From NCBI GenBank assembly GCA_024138025.1, contig JAMXBD010000633.1, positions 62,001-126,000 of the forward strand: 64,000 nucleotides of DNA, written 5' to 3'. Shown here in pieces: positions 34,394 to 47,614 of this stretch (the first letter of the stretch is position 1; every line of letters starts with the position of its first letter). Position numbers and translations under genes: made by a program. This DNA comes from Combretum micranthum (Eukaryota > Streptophyta > Magnoliopsida > Myrtales > Combretaceae). The notes beneath the pieces were generated by a model. That model did no database searches and was not told the origin of the DNA. It saw only the letters and a program-made list of their open reading frames with translations.

Positions 34394-34520
34394 GTGGAAA
34401 CACTTTAAGGATGGGTGACCTCTTATGAAATAGTTAACATAAAGTATAAAACGAAGTGACGTATTACGTTAAAATGGATAATACCTTGATAAATGGAGTT
34501 ATGGACCATTATAGAATTCA
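34394..34520 (+). repeat. Second copy of the LTR-like remnant
   Basis: Aligns loosely with 33801-33925 (GTGGAA..., GGGTGACCTCTTATGAAATA, AAAACGAAGTGACGTATTA, AATGGAGTT). The two copies lie on either side of the Harbinger MITE. Confidence 0.4.
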
Positions 34521-36163
34521 TAGCAAAAGCCTCTTTAATAGCACTCATTCCTTTACATGTCTTCCATGATCACAAAAACCCATAGTAAGGGGAAGGGTAA
34601 TTTACACATTCCTTAAAAAAATCTATAGTGAGACCTCATACTCTATGCTATTGTACAAGATGAGCACTTTGCACCCTAGGTGATCTACTTGACAAAGTCT
34701 ACCTAACTCACCACATGCTTAGTGACCTCTGTCCCAGTCCACGGTGTCAATGACTAGATTAATAAGCCAATTAATAACCAACACAAAATTGGTTGGCCCA
34801 TGAGCCCCAGTACCCAATCCTTTGTGCCCAAATATCTAACGAAGTCGACTGCCCTTAGATTCCCTTAAGTGTCATAAGCTATTGAATCGAACCTTGACCA
34901 CCACGAAACTTGAAGCCTCGATTGATTGCAAACACAAACCTGCTACATTTGGAACCTAACACATCTAGCCACTCTTGCTTCTCTTAATAGTGATAATAGC
35001 TAAACAATAGACATTACAAACTTAGTCAAGGCAATAATTATTTATTTTGTTGAACTCCAATATTCGATGAGTCATTTTTTATCTACCACTTCATTTTTGT
35101 TCTATAAATTAGTTTTTAATCTTCATTTTGCGTTGTTTAGGTGTTGCTAATCGTCGTAGTGACTAGCTATTTCAAATGTTTGTTTGGGAAATTTTGATTC
35201 AATTGACCATAGCTTGTTTCAGGCACTGATTTGCAAAGATATATAGGTGTTTGCAAAAGAGGTGAATCCTAGTTGACTTTGCTACTTTTGATTTTATAAA
35301 AGCCTATGTTAGCGAGTAATTAACTATATTATTGATTGTCCATTATGGATATCTTATTTGATTCATTTTATGAAATATTTATTTCTTTTTTTAACTACTA
35401 GAAATATTGATATGTTAAATGAAATTACTATCTTTGCCAAAAAACAAAATGAAATTACTATCAAATGTTGATAATTTTAATGCAATTTACCACTTTTTCC
35501 ATAAGTGTTTAATGGATAAAACAAACTAAAGTAAATTATAGTATATGAGACATTGTTAAGGATTAGTATATGCTCTTTCATAGAACAACATACAAGAGAC
35601 TTTTATAGTCTCACGATAGGATAGTTCAATCTAATAAATAATGGTTGAGATAATTATGAAATTAAAAAAAATAGACTAAATGTATTTAGTACAAATAATT
35701 TACATAATGTATGCGATGTGCATGTAAATTAAGTTTTTCAAAACCTAGTACATTTCATTATTTCAATATAAATATAATTAATATTTTTATGTCTTAATTA
35801 ACTAAATTTAGGGTCCAATTAAAAATTATATTTTTATTTTATGTTGGTCCATAGGCCGGTTAGGTATGCAGTGTGATAACAATGGACAACATGCTATAAT
35901 AAATTATTTGTGATATTGTGGATTAATTTTGAAATTATTAAATTAATTGAAATACTATTATGATAGTAAGAATAATTGTAATCATTAGCATGTTAATAAA
36001 TAATTGAAAGTTTACTAAACTCATTAGAACTTTATTGATTATTTGTAGCTTGATTGAATAAATTATATACTATGGAAATTTGTGACTTTTATTATGTTAT
36101 TTCTCTACTAGTACATTATAATTTATAAAATAAAATAAAATACTACTTTTTATGTATTGCTAA
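34521..36163. other. Intergenic DNA, no gene seen
   Basis: 34600-35000 is less AT-rich but contains no recognised coding or repeat motif. Confidence 0.45.
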
Positions 36164-36620
36164 TGTACAATCCAGGAAGATTAAGGTGCTTATAGAGAAT
36201 AATGGCAAGGGATAAAAGAGAAGATGAGAAATATTATAGCAAGAGAAAGAAGATCAAAGCTTACTAGAAGAGAAAACAGGTAATTTACAAAAGAGAAATC
36301 ACTCAAATCCAAACCCAAGATATACCCAATCTCTCACTCTATAGACACTCACACTAGAATTGATATCTGTTGTTGTCTATATATTTTTTTTATCACTTGT
36401 GTTGTTAAAACTGCATATGTGAGGACCTATTTACAGGGTATCTCTAACATGGTTTGTGGTGGTAGTTGGTAACATACTCACCAACTACCCTTCCTACTTC
36501 ATATTATAGAATATTTCTAGATAAATCATAACTAAAATATTCTAGAAAATTACCTACAATAACAACTAGAAAATTCTACAATAAGTATAAATATATGGCA
36601 CAAGTTTAAGCCACCTTACA
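36164..36620 (-). repeat. 3' LTR of the copia element
   Basis: On the minus strand starts TGTAAGGTGGCTTAAAC and ends GGATTGTACA; pairs with 40618-41096. Confidence 0.85.
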
Positions 36621-36633
36621 AATCTCCACCTTT
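36621..36633 (-). other. Polypurine tract
   Basis: The minus strand reads AAAGGTGGAGATT immediately before the 3' LTR, the primer position for plus-strand DNA synthesis. Confidence 0.65.
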
Positions 36634-36893
36634 GCTTAAACTACTACTAATAGAAAACATGTATACAAATCAAGTTCACACAATGTTTGAACTTGGCTAC
36701 TAGAAGAGGCTTTGTTAGCATGTTAGCTTGATTGTCTTTTGTATTAATCTTCTTTACCAAAAGTTGCCTTAGGATATCACCTCTTAACAAAGTGATATAT
36801 GATAACAATATGCTTTGTTTTCCCATGAAACATTTGATCTTTAGTTATATGGATAGTACTTTGGCTATCACAAAAGACATTTAGGCACCAAAT

Positions 36894-37409
36894 CTAAACT
36901 GACTTCACCAATAAAACCTTATAGCTAAATGGCTTCTTTATTTCCTTAGTCAACACCATATATTCTGCCTTTGTTGCAAACAAAGCAACTGTAGCCTGTA
37001 AAGATGACTTCCAATTGATAATACAATTACCCAAACAAAACACGAATCCAGTAAGTGATCTTCTTTTGTCACGATCACCAACATAATCTGAATCAACATA
37101 ACCAACTAAGCCTCCATTCTTTTTTCCAAATTCCAAACATGCATTAGTTGAACCTCGTAAATATCTGAGAATCCATTTCACTACTTGCGAATTTATTTTA
37201 CTAGAATTATCTATATATTTGCTAACGACATTAATAGCATGTGAAATGTCTGGATGAGTACACACCGTGGCATACATCATGCTCCTAACTGCACTTGCAT
37301 AAGGAACATGTGCCATGTCCATAATCTCTTTATCTGTCTTGCGAGATAAAGCTGTTGAAAGCTTGAAATGAGCTACTAGTGGAGTACTAACATGTTTAGC
37401 AGTCATCAT
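36894..37409 (-). pseudogene. Copia RNase H and RT C-terminus
   Basis: A 171-codon open piece with the copia signature order: VSTPLV, PYASAVRSMMYATVCTHPDI (MYA/THPDI block), WILRYLRGS, GYVDSDYVGDRDKRRSLTGF (RNase H aspartates present) and KAEYM. This domain would degrade the RNA strand during reverse transcription. It is separated from the RT palm by stops at 37410-37560, and the last residues diverge from the family, so it is not functional. Confidence 0.85.
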
Positions 37410-37559
37410 CTAGAAATGCTCCAAGACTTTTTTGATATGATGTTTTTGAGATAGAAATATCTTTCCAATTTTTCTATCTCTTTGTATCTCCATGCCGAGA
37501 ATTTTCTTTGCAACTCCTAAATCTTTCATCTCAAATTCATCTTTCAAAAGCATCTTCAA

Positions 37560-37976
37560 TTAGTTAACTTTACTGATGCTTTTAGTAGCAATGAGTATGT
37601 CATCCACATATAGGAGCAAATATATAAAAGACCCATATGATAATTTTGTGAAAGAAACACAACTACCGTACATGCTCCTTGAATAGCCATGGGTGATTAT
37701 GAAAGTGTCAAACCGCTTATACCACTGCCTGAAGGATTGTTTAAAACCATAAAAGGATTTCTTCAGTAAGCAAACACGAGCTTCCTTGTCTGTAATAATA
37801 AAGCCTTCTAGTTGCTGCATATATATCTGTTCCTCCAAATCGCCATGTAGAAAAGTAGTTTTAAGATCCACTTGCTCTAATTCCAAGTCATACATGGCTA
37901 TTAATGCAAGCAATAGCTGGATGGAACAGTGTTTTATGACAAGTGAGAAAACATCGTTGAAATCTACTCCTAGCAC
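37560..37976 (-). pseudogene. Copia reverse transcriptase palm
   Basis: A 138-codon open piece with QVDLKTTFLHGDLEEQIYM, GFKQSFRQWYKRFD and the catalytic box LLLYVDDILIATKS. The YVDD aspartates are intact, but the fingers upstream (37980-38230) are broken by stops, and the downstream part shifts frame at 37560. Confidence 0.85.
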
Positions 37977-38509
37977 TTGACTATATCCCTTCGCAACCAG
38001 GCAAGCCTTGTACCCGACTCCTTCATTTGCTAGAGAAGACTCTTTCCTTTTGAAGATCCATTTGCAACCAATTACCTTTTTTCCCTTGTAGCTGTTTCAC
38101 TAGCTCCCAAGTGTCATTATTTTGCAAAGACTCCATTTCTTCTTGCATTACCACCATCCATTTATCTGAATCAACAAAAGAGATGGCCTCTGAAAATGTG
38201 GATGGTTCTCCATCTTTATTAATCTCATCTGCTCTGATAAAACATAGGCGACTAACTTAGCATAATTAGCATACCATGGTGGTAGTCAAATTTCTCTTTG
38301 TCCTTCGCCTTAAGCTATGCTAAAAGGAACTTCTTACTCAACCCTACCTAAATGAGATGGCCCATCTGATTAGGAAGTTTCTAGAGTAGCATATTGTTTG
38401 GTTACTTCCAACTCAAGCTTCTCTAAATTGTTCTCTATTAGATCTTCAATAGAAGACTTTGCATTTTGCTTGAGCATTGACCACTCACCAAATGTTACAT
38501 CTCTACTTA

Positions 38510-39540
38510 TTACAACTTTAGGCGGCTTGGATCTAGACACAATAATTTATATCCCTTCACACCAGAAGGGTACCTAATGAATATGTATTTCTTAGCATGT
38601 GGCTCTAATTTGCCATCATTTGCTTGCATGTAAGCTAGACAACCAGTATCTTCAAGGTAAGAGTAATTTGTAGGAAGGTTAGACCATACTCTCTGGAGTC
38701 TTGCAACCAATTGGTATTGTTGGAGATCGATTTACCAAGTGGCAAGCCATAGATGCAGCCTCAGCCTAGAACTCCTTTTGTAAATCAACATTTGAGAGTA
38801 AGCGTCGTGCTTCTCAATGAGAGTTCTATTCATATGTTCTACAACTCCATTCTATTGGGGTGTATTCCTAACCGTGTTGTGTCAAAAAGCGCCTTCATTT
38901 TTGCAGAACTCATTAATCTTATCATTATAGAATTCCATACCATTATTTGTTATGAGCCATTTGATTTGCTTCTTTGCTTGTTTCTCAATCAAAGTTTTCC
39001 ATTGCTTGAAATGGTACAAACTTGATCCTTGTGCTTAAGGAAGTAAACGTAAACTTTTCTTGAAAAATCATCAATAAAGATCAACATATATCTAGCACCG
39101 CCTTGTAAAGGAACACAAGAAGGACTCCAAAGGTCTGAATGAATATAATCTAGGATACCTATTGATCCTATGAGTGGTTATATGAAATTGACCCCTTTGT
39201 TTCCCAAAAACACAATGTTCACAATACTCCATACTACCCGTACTCTAGTCGCACAACAAGCCTCTTTTCACTCAATAAGGACATACCTTTTTCAATCATA
39301 TGTTCTAGTCTCATATGCCATGATTTCGTAATATTGGAATTGGAGAGTGATGAAGAACTTGTAGCAGCAGTAGCACCCGTAACTGTATGTCCATCCAAAC
39401 ACACATATAGATTTGCAGACCTCATGGCTTTTATCATAACAAGAGCACCTTTAGTGACCTTCATAACTCCACCTTCAGCTGAATACTTGCACCCATTAGC
39501 ATCGAGGGTATCAAAGAAATGAGATTCTTCTTCAAGTCTA
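38510..39540 (-). pseudogene. Copia pre-integrase and integrase remnant
   Basis: Pre-integrase text (SWHMRLEHMIEKGMSLLS) lies at 39234-39464. The integrase core follows at 38750-39000, with ITNNGMEF, where the catalytic DNG aspartate is replaced by N, and GVVEHMNRTL, where the final glutamate is kept. A C-terminal integrase piece lies at 38510-38710. Stops and frameshifts separate the parts, and the lost aspartate alone would disable strand transfer. Confidence 0.75.
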
Positions 39541-39840
39541 GAACATTACAAACATCAGCTAATGTTCTTACAATGCCATCATGCATTTTGATCTGATTGT
39601 TCTTTTGCCTATAACTTGGCAAGCAGCATATTGCCCATTAGCATGGACCTGCCTGTAAAAGATTCATATGTTGAAAACCAGTCTCGATTGGGACCATATG
39701 ATAGGACCAACTAGAATCCATGATCCACTCATCTTTAGATTTACCATTAACATCAGTAGTGACAAGAAAAGATCTGTAAGACTCATAAGCTACAATACTT
39801 GCTCAACAAGTTTCCTTTTTGTATGTTTCAATTGCTTTTT

Positions 39841-40577
39841 TTTTTTTTTTTTAAGCTTAAAGCAATCAGCCTTGATGTGCCTTTTCTTGTGACATAGTTG
39901 CAAGTCAAATTCCTATATTTGAACTTTTACTTTGATCTTGACCTTGCATTGTTGCTACGTGGACCTCTCTCTTGTGCCTTTCCTCTCACAATCAATCCTT
40001 CTACTCAATTATCACCTTGTTGCTAATTGACAATTCAATGTCGTATAGATGCTTAGATAAGAGCATTGACATCTTCTAGAGTTACATTGTCTTGCCATAG
40101 AGCAGGTCTCTCTAAAGTGAGCGTATGAGGGCGGCAAGAACACAACAACTAAGGGCTATCTCACCATCACTAATTTCAATGCCTACATTTTCCAATTCAA
40201 TATAATGATGTAAAAGTGTCAATGTTAGATTTAATGGATATACCTTCTTCCATTGCAGGCTATAGAACTGAAGCTTCTTATGAAGCTTACTGGTGAGAGA
40301 TTTCTTCATATAAAGCAATTCCAATTAACCCAAAGTCACAACAGTCTTCTTCTTATGACCTCCTTCAAAACTTGATTAGACAAACACAGTTGAATTGTAA
40401 CACAACCTTCTCATCTAAATCATTCTTTTGCTCCTCTATAAATGACTCTAACATGTTTGCCTTCCTTAATAAAGCTTTATGATATCCATATTGAACTAGG
40501 ATATTATACATCTTGATTTGCCATAAAGCAAAGCTAGAATCGTGATCAAACTTCTCAATCTCAAACTTTGTTGTCAT
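39841..40577 (-). pseudogene. Copia gag with frameshifted zinc knuckle
   Basis: Begins at an ATG at 40577 with MTTKFEIEKFDHDSSFALW, a typical copia gag start, and continues in fragments (40112-40324 carries LHKKLQFYSLQW). The zinc knuckle at about 39855-39895 reads CHKKRHIKADCFKL in one frame and its first cysteine (TGC AAC TAT) in another, so one base has been lost inside the knuckle; the conserved glycine is also replaced by R. Confidence 0.75.
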
Positions 40578-40602
40578 TATAAATCAATAACCAAATCCCT
40601 CA

Positions 40603-40614
40603 AATCTAATACTA
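40603..40614 (-). other. Degenerate primer-binding site
   Basis: The minus strand reads TAGTATTAGATT, eight of twelve matches to the tRNA-Met complement, three bases inside the 5' LTR. Confidence 0.5.
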
Positions 40615-40617
40615 GTT

Positions 40618-41096
40618 TGTTACAACCCAGGAATATCAAGGTGCTTATAGAAAATAATGGCAAAGGATGAAAGAGAAGATTGAGAAATATTATGGCAAGA
40701 GAAAGAAGATTTCAATGAAAAGAAGAAGATTAAAGCATATTAGAAGAGAAGACAAGTAGTTTATAAAAGAGAAATAACTCAAATCCAAACCCTAAATACA
40801 CCTAATCTCTCACTCTAAAGATACTCATGCTATAATTGATATTTGTTGTTGTGTATATTTTTCTGATCACTCGTGTTGTCAAAATTGCAAATGTGATGAC
40901 CTATTTATAAGGTGCCTCTAACATGGTTTGGTGGTGATTGTTGGTAACGATCTCACCAACTACCCTTCTTACTACATATTCTAGAATATTTCTAAATAAA
41001 TGTTAACTAAAATATTCTAGAAAACTTTCCTACAACAACAACTAGAAAATTCTACAATAAGTATAAATATATGGCACTAGTTTAAGCCACATTACA
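40618..41096 (-). repeat. 5' LTR of the copia element
   Basis: On the minus strand starts TGTAATGTGGCTTAAAC and ends GGGTTGTAACA; about 479 bp against 457 bp for its partner. Confidence 0.85.
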
Positions 41097-44000
41097 CCTA
41101 GAGCCTAATAATTAGATCTTTCCCACTCAATTATATATTCTTCTAAAACAAAGAATAAATGAACTCATATACAATCTAAAACTAAAACAAATACAAATAC
41201 TATGGTAAAACGTTAAGTAATCTTAAGTTATCAATTGTGCCATGGTATATTAGTATGTATATAAATGTATATTTGTGAGTTAAAACGTATAAAATTAGTT
41301 AAATTTGACATTCTAAAGGCCTACAATATATGCCATTGACTCCTAAGTTATAAACATACTAATTATAAATTAATGAAAAATGAGAAATTTGGAGTGAATT
41401 TTAGAGTCTATTAATTATTGTATTTTATATTTTTACCATTATACTTAGTGCACATTCTATTAAAATTGTTTTTTATTCCTTTAACCTCATTAATTGCTAT
41501 TAATTTTATGTTTGAACCTGCATTGGAATATAACAAGGTAAGAAGTTACACCTTTCTTTACTAGGACTTTGGTAATAATGTTATGTCACCAGGTCAAGTG
41601 AACTAAAGTTTAGGGTATCCATAAAGAAACAAGTGTACCTCCTAAGAGACACACAAACCGTCATTACAATTTTTAAAATTCTTATAAATAATTTTTTTAT
41701 GGTAGAAAACTTTTTTTCCTCTCTCATTTTTCAAAATTGATCATGAGATCTCAATTTTGTGAACAACGCCACCCCTATGCAATAACCACTATGTTTGCAT
41801 ACAAGTGCATGCCTTTTCATCTCTAAAGGCACATACTACTTATCAACAAAGAATGATGACTCTAATGGAAGACATCATGGAGATAATTATAGATGTTTTC
41901 TTTATTTTTGAGAATTCTTTTGATAATTGCCTCCATAATTTTCATAGAGTACTAATGAGGTATGGAGATACCAATTCAGTCTCAACTTGAAAAAAAGTGT
42001 CATTATATGATGTAAGAGGATATTGTTTTATGGTATAAAACTTCTTACAAAGATATTGAAATTGACGGTGCCAAAATAGAAACAGTTACAGAATTATCAC
42101 CTCCTACTGTACTACCTTAGAATGAATTGTAGGAATAAGGAAATACACACGCTTGAAAGTAAAGCAAAAAAAGCAACCCATTACCAAAGACACAAAGCAA
42201 TGCAAGAGAGCCAAATAGTAGAAAAGGTGTGAGATAAATCGCAAGCACAAGACAAACTCCCATAAGACATACATTCTTAGCCTGATTATTTTACTCAAGT
42301 GCTTTTGCACACCATTTGCACTTTCATCTAGATTTGTATCTCCTTCTTCACTAATTTTTCATGATTCTTAATTAGTAACATTCATATATGTTGACATCTT
42401 GAGCTTCCAATGAGCAATGTTAGTTTTTCAAAGAAGGGAGTATAATTAACAACAAGATAGATGTTATTCTTAAATATAGTGAATCAACAACTCAATAAAA
42501 TTGAGCATTGGCTTTGATATTAATTATTGGTTGAATAAGTAACGAGGAGAGGGTGAATTGTTACTTTTGAAAACATATTAAAAAATTTTCAAATTATGCT
42601 CAAAACCCTCTTGGTTGCTTTTTTTTTTTTATTTATAGCATAAGAATAAACATGTAATAATGCTTGTTTACTTAGTTGAATGAAATGAAATTATAATGTA
42701 GTTGCTATTACCGAAGAATAAAATAAAACTGGTTTTCATTTTTTGATATTTTATTTTGATGAGAGTATTTTACCAAAAAAAAAAAAAAAGGGTTAGGCAT
42801 TACCTTCATAATCTATTTATATACTGTGTTGCATCTGCCTCTTAGTATAACTTCTCTCCATTGTAATACCAGCGAGCCACCTAAGCTTATGTAAGCACCT
42901 AACGGCCTTGTCATTTAGGTTATTACATCTACAAACTTAAGCCTATCAAAGGTTATTGCTTATCAAATCAATACAACCACACAACTTCTATTCAATTTTT
43001 TCTTTTTGGATTGGATGACCTCTCATCAGCTATAGAAACAGTGCTGTTGAACCACGCCTCGCACATAACCTACCACTAATAGACAAAGCCGACCATGTCT
43101 ACTTCATCATCTTCTTTACAAACCCCTTGAAGCATAACCCCATGACCAAACCCCACCAATTCAATCACCACACATACCACAAATACCTACTCATATCTCA
43201 TTAAAACGCTCCACTGCTATCGAAAATTCTACCACCACATTCGTTGTAATTGCCCCCTGCACCACCACGCTTGAGATAAGAGGTTCTAACACCACTTTGC
43301 ATTGTTAGGATGAAATTAAGTAAAAATTAAAAGAAGCAAACAAATTACCATAAAATAGTAAGACTTTAGAAATCCCCAAGTTAATTAAAAGGGAGTTCTT
43401 TTACAATATTATAAGTAGGGTGTTTACATGGAAGGGCAAGCTCTTAAGTAAAAGAAATCTAAATAAGGCCTTATTCTTAATGCCCGGATAAGATTTTTGT
43501 CTTAATTTCATTAGTTAACCTATGTATTAAATTAGGTGCTTATGCTAATATTCAATATTATCAAGGTTATATATAAATTCCAAGTACATAGCTATTGTTA
43601 TGCCTCGCTTGGGCATGTTAGGATAGTGAATTAGAATAATAGTTATTTAGCTCAATAAAAAGCAATACCTAGACTGTTGAATCCTCCTATGATTAGTTAT
43701 GTGACCTTAAAATAGATTCAACTTTTTCATTGATTTCTTGAATCAAGAGAGTTTCTAATTTTGGTTTACATCTCTCTTGATGTTACTAACTCTTATCTCC
43801 AAGTTGATTAATTAGAATCTCTCCTTAAATAAACCACCTAGCATCGCATTATTTTTATTTCATTTTATAAATTCCACCATTAGGTTCGACTATAATATAG
43901 AAGATTTAGGTCATCCTCATTCTAAGATTGTGTGCAACTCCTAACCATGCAGATTTGTTCAATCTATATGCACCAAGATCTAACACTAGATCCTTATGTT

Positions 44001-45952
44001 AACAAATGAAGATTTAACAACAATCAAACACACATAATTAGATTTACGAAAAATAATAATTCCTTTGAAAAAGAAATAAATACTTGCCACTTAGTTCTTC
44101 TAGAGTTTATTAAGCATAGGTATTAAAAGTTTACTCCTATATAAAGACAATCATGAAATCACGATAATAATAATCCATAATAAAATAAGGAAAAGCTTTA
44201 ATCTTGGTTTACATTTGTTTGGTTAGACAACATATCAAAAGGGCAATTAAATAATTTTTCATCAGCAGTATTATCATATTTAATAATGTTCGGCCTTGAT
44301 AATTTTATTTTAAAGAAATTTTAATGTTGGACATGTTATTGCTTGAAGATATATTCAAAATATTTTCAGATTTGATTTAAAAATAAAAGGAAGCCATTCT
44401 CGACTTGTTATGGAATCTAAATGGCTCAAAGAACCAATATAGAAGTATATTTCCATTAGTTGGTAAGAGATATTATTAAGATCTTCATAGCCTTTGAATA
44501 GCGAGTAACACATCACTTTGTTTAAGCCTTTTGTCCTTGCATATTAAGGTAACAGACAAGATCAATTAACGATTAATCTTATAAACTAAAATGAAAGTGA
44601 CGAAAATCTTTAATGAATTATAGAATATTATTATGTGATAAAAGCCATTTTATAACAAGAAAAGGAAGATTATATATTGTCTCTTAAAAAAACCATAGAC
44701 GTCCAAAATACAAAAATTGGAACTAAAACTTTGAGACTCGTTTTGGGGCCTTAAACGAAGGTTTTTTGGGCTAGAAAACCACTTTACTTTATTTGATGAA
44801 TATAATCTATTTGAATTTTTATTTGTATTCGATCTGTATCTATATCCAATTTGTTTGATATATTTGTGAGTAAAAATATATATATTTTTTCATCTATATG
44901 TGTTTCCTAACAATCAGTATATTTGAAAATGATAAAAAAAAAAATTACAAGACAAAACACATAATTCCTTTCTAAATCATTAACCATTTAATGGAAAATA
45001 TTAATCCACCAAGCAATTCGCGATTTGTGTACTGATATATGAAATTGTCTATTAGATGATGGATTGAAATTACATCGACAACGATAAAAATATATTTTGA
45101 TATAGCTTTTTATTTTTAGGTTAAATGTGTAGTGAGCCCAATGGAACTATAATAGTTGAAGCATTCAACTACTGGTGTAGATTTTGGGTTCTATTTCACT
45201 AACTTAGCCCAACTTATTCAAAGTTAATCACATCATTATGTGAATACATTCAATTTGGTTTTATTAATGATACTAAGTGATTTACTAGTGAGTTTAGATA
45301 CTTAACAATGCATGCATAAATTAATGTGTATAAAGAACAAATTTTGAAATGCTTCCCATGTGTACATTATACTATATATATTTTAGAATATCATAAGTTA
45401 GTATGCAAGAGGGAAAGAAAAAGTAGTAATGTAATACTTACAAAAGTAAAGTTTACAATAAATGGAGATGATAATAAAGGAGTTCAATTGATATCTACTC
45501 ATGTGATTGATGGTTTAATACTAGTATTTAACATTGTGGGGACAGGGACTCGGGGGGAGGAGGATCCAAACCGTTCTATCAAATGTGTTTGACATGTTTA
45601 AGTATTTATCGAACTCAAACTTGATCATAAACATGTTTGAAGAAATGACTCTTTGCTACTTGTGTCAAACATTCATAACTATATCACATTAAGGGACATT
45701 ATAACTTTATAAATATATTACAAAGAGAAAATAATGTCATAAAAATAAGCATAGTTCAATGATTAAATATTTAGTTCTATAAGTACATTTTTTTTTAATT
45801 TTTTCAACATGCATATATTGCACTAGCTACCCTTCTTTCTCTCTCTTTAAATTCATAAAATTACATCCGACTAAATAAATTCTTCTTGTGAATAACTATT
45901 TTTTATTCAAAATATATCACAAATAATAATTGCATTATCTGTATTACAAATG

Positions 45953-46218
45953 AATCTTATTTCATACTAATTATATAATTTGATTTAATAACATTATTTT
46001 TGCAATTAATGTTATTAAAATAAACATGGATTATTGAATATCTATCCTATCTAGATATATGCTATGATTTATTTGTACTAAAAACAATCATATTACATAC
46101 TAATTATATAATTTGATTTAGCAACTTTCTTTCTACAATTAATGTTATAAAAATAGATGTGAATTATTGAATAGATTTCTAGTATAGATATGTTTTATGA
46201 TTTTTTTTTGTTAAATGC
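45953..46218. repeat. 133-bp imperfect tandem duplication
   Basis: Both copies share ATACTAATTATATAATTTGA, then CAATTAATGTTAT and a TTATTGAATA block; copies start at 45953 and 46086. Confidence 0.75.
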
Positions 46219-47609
46219 AAGACATATATAGATATTGACTTTATATTTTTTTAATTAATAATTAGTTTTTAAGTGACATATATATAATCTCTTATGAAAT
46301 GCATTAAATGCTCTTAATTATTAGTTAAACGTATTCTTTTGTGAAGTTTTAAAAAATATAACGATAAAATCATTAATAAAATTCTTATAAATATATAAGA
46401 TATAATATAACTATAATAGTAAGCAGATGTAAATAAATAATACTCAGGTTAACTTAATTAGGTTTGCCTCCCTAGTCGTATAATCTTGTGTTCATCTTGA
46501 TCACATTGTGTTTAGGTTAGTGTCAAGCACCAAATTGCTAATGCTTGTAAAAAATTGGAGATTAAATAAGCATAGACATGTTAATTATATTCTAAGTGAG
46601 TTCAAGTGCATATGAAATAATTGAATGAAGAAAAAACACAAAGTCAAATGATTGTTATACCAATGGAACTAAACTTAGATTGCTTATGAGAGGCCATTGA
46701 GAGATTTTTGATGTTTATCACCTAGTTAGGACATTTAGATGAATAATGTTAGCTAGTTATTTAATGATATCCTACTTAGTAATAGTAAAGAAAAATACTA
46801 CGATTAATCAATCAAAGTCATAATTTTGTTTTTTTTTTTCCATGGTCAATATCATGGTTTGTAGATCTAGTATGGTTGTGCAAAAATATTGACCAAACTA
46901 TAAATCATACCAAATAGAAACAAAATTTTTCTTTTTCCATTTTTTTTTCTTCCAACTAGATTTGGTTTATGATTTGATTCAATAAAAGGCTCCCGGTTCA
47001 CAGCCTTGGACCCAACTAGTTGTTTCAAGCCAAAATATTAACATAACATTTAAAAACGAAAGAAATTTAAATGAAATTGCATTGCTCTCTGTTTCCATCC
47101 ATTCCACTCAGCCTAGCTTACAAAATTTCTACCCTCAAGTCACATGACTAACACCCACCCGCTCAACACCTCAGACTCCATTACTCTCTCTTAAGTCTTA
47201 GTAGTTAGTCTCTTTTGCCTCCTTTAGTCTCTTAACTCGACCTTATCACCCTTATAGTCTCCTTTTGGCATGAACACTCAATTTATACATCTAACATTTA
47301 TATAAAGTGTGTAGTGCATATACCAAACTTGGAGTTTGATATTAGGTTAGCACTGGGTACAACATCTATTCCTAAATCACCTTATTGGATGTCTCTCGAT
47401 GAATAGAAGGAACTATTAATAGAGCAATTGCAATAGTTGTTGAGACAAAGGATTAATGCAATTGAACATTTCTCCCTAGAATGTGCTTGTTTTGTTATGG
47501 GGTGCTTTTAGTAGAATTCACAAAATTGAAGAATATATAATTGTGAAACTTAAGAAGATAGTAGATGTGCATGATAGTTAGATTACAAGAAATATGTGAT
47601 AATGGTAGA

Positions 47610-47614
47610 TAAAA
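47610..47614. repeat. Target site duplication, left (CRM-like element)
   Basis: TAAAA, repeated perfectly at 53244-53248. Confidence 0.8.

Larger units (their letters stand above)
36164..41096 (-). mobile_element. Complete but decayed Ty1/copia element
   Basis: Two direct LTRs (36164-36620 and 40618-41096) bracket an internal region in copia order on the minus strand: gag, zinc knuckle, pre-integrase, integrase, RT, RNase H. A degenerate tRNA-Met primer-binding site lies next to the right LTR and a purine-rich tract (AAAGGTGGAGATT) next to the left one. The 5-bp flanks GCTAA and CCTAG share only the central CTA, so the target duplication has decayed. The LTRs look roughly 85-90% alike by eye, and the right one has an extra segment of about 18 bp. 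The polyprotein frame is broken in many places. Confidence 0.9.
41097..47614. other. Long AT-rich stretch, no gene seen
   Basis: About 6.5 kb without a supported gene. Near 43282-43306 the minus strand reads TGTTAGAACC after GGTG, weakly PBS-like next to a CCTAACA end, which may mark an old LTR edge. A 133-bp tandem duplication lies at 45953-46218. Open frames here lack domains. Confidence 0.45.

Noticed and set aside
44740..44940. Further Harbinger-type MITE copy
   Set aside because: It shares short phrases such as CTGTATCTATATC but no terminal inverted repeat or TTA duplication was found.
45326..45592. 88-codon plus-strand open frame
   Set aside because: No domain, AT-rich codons and no supporting signal.
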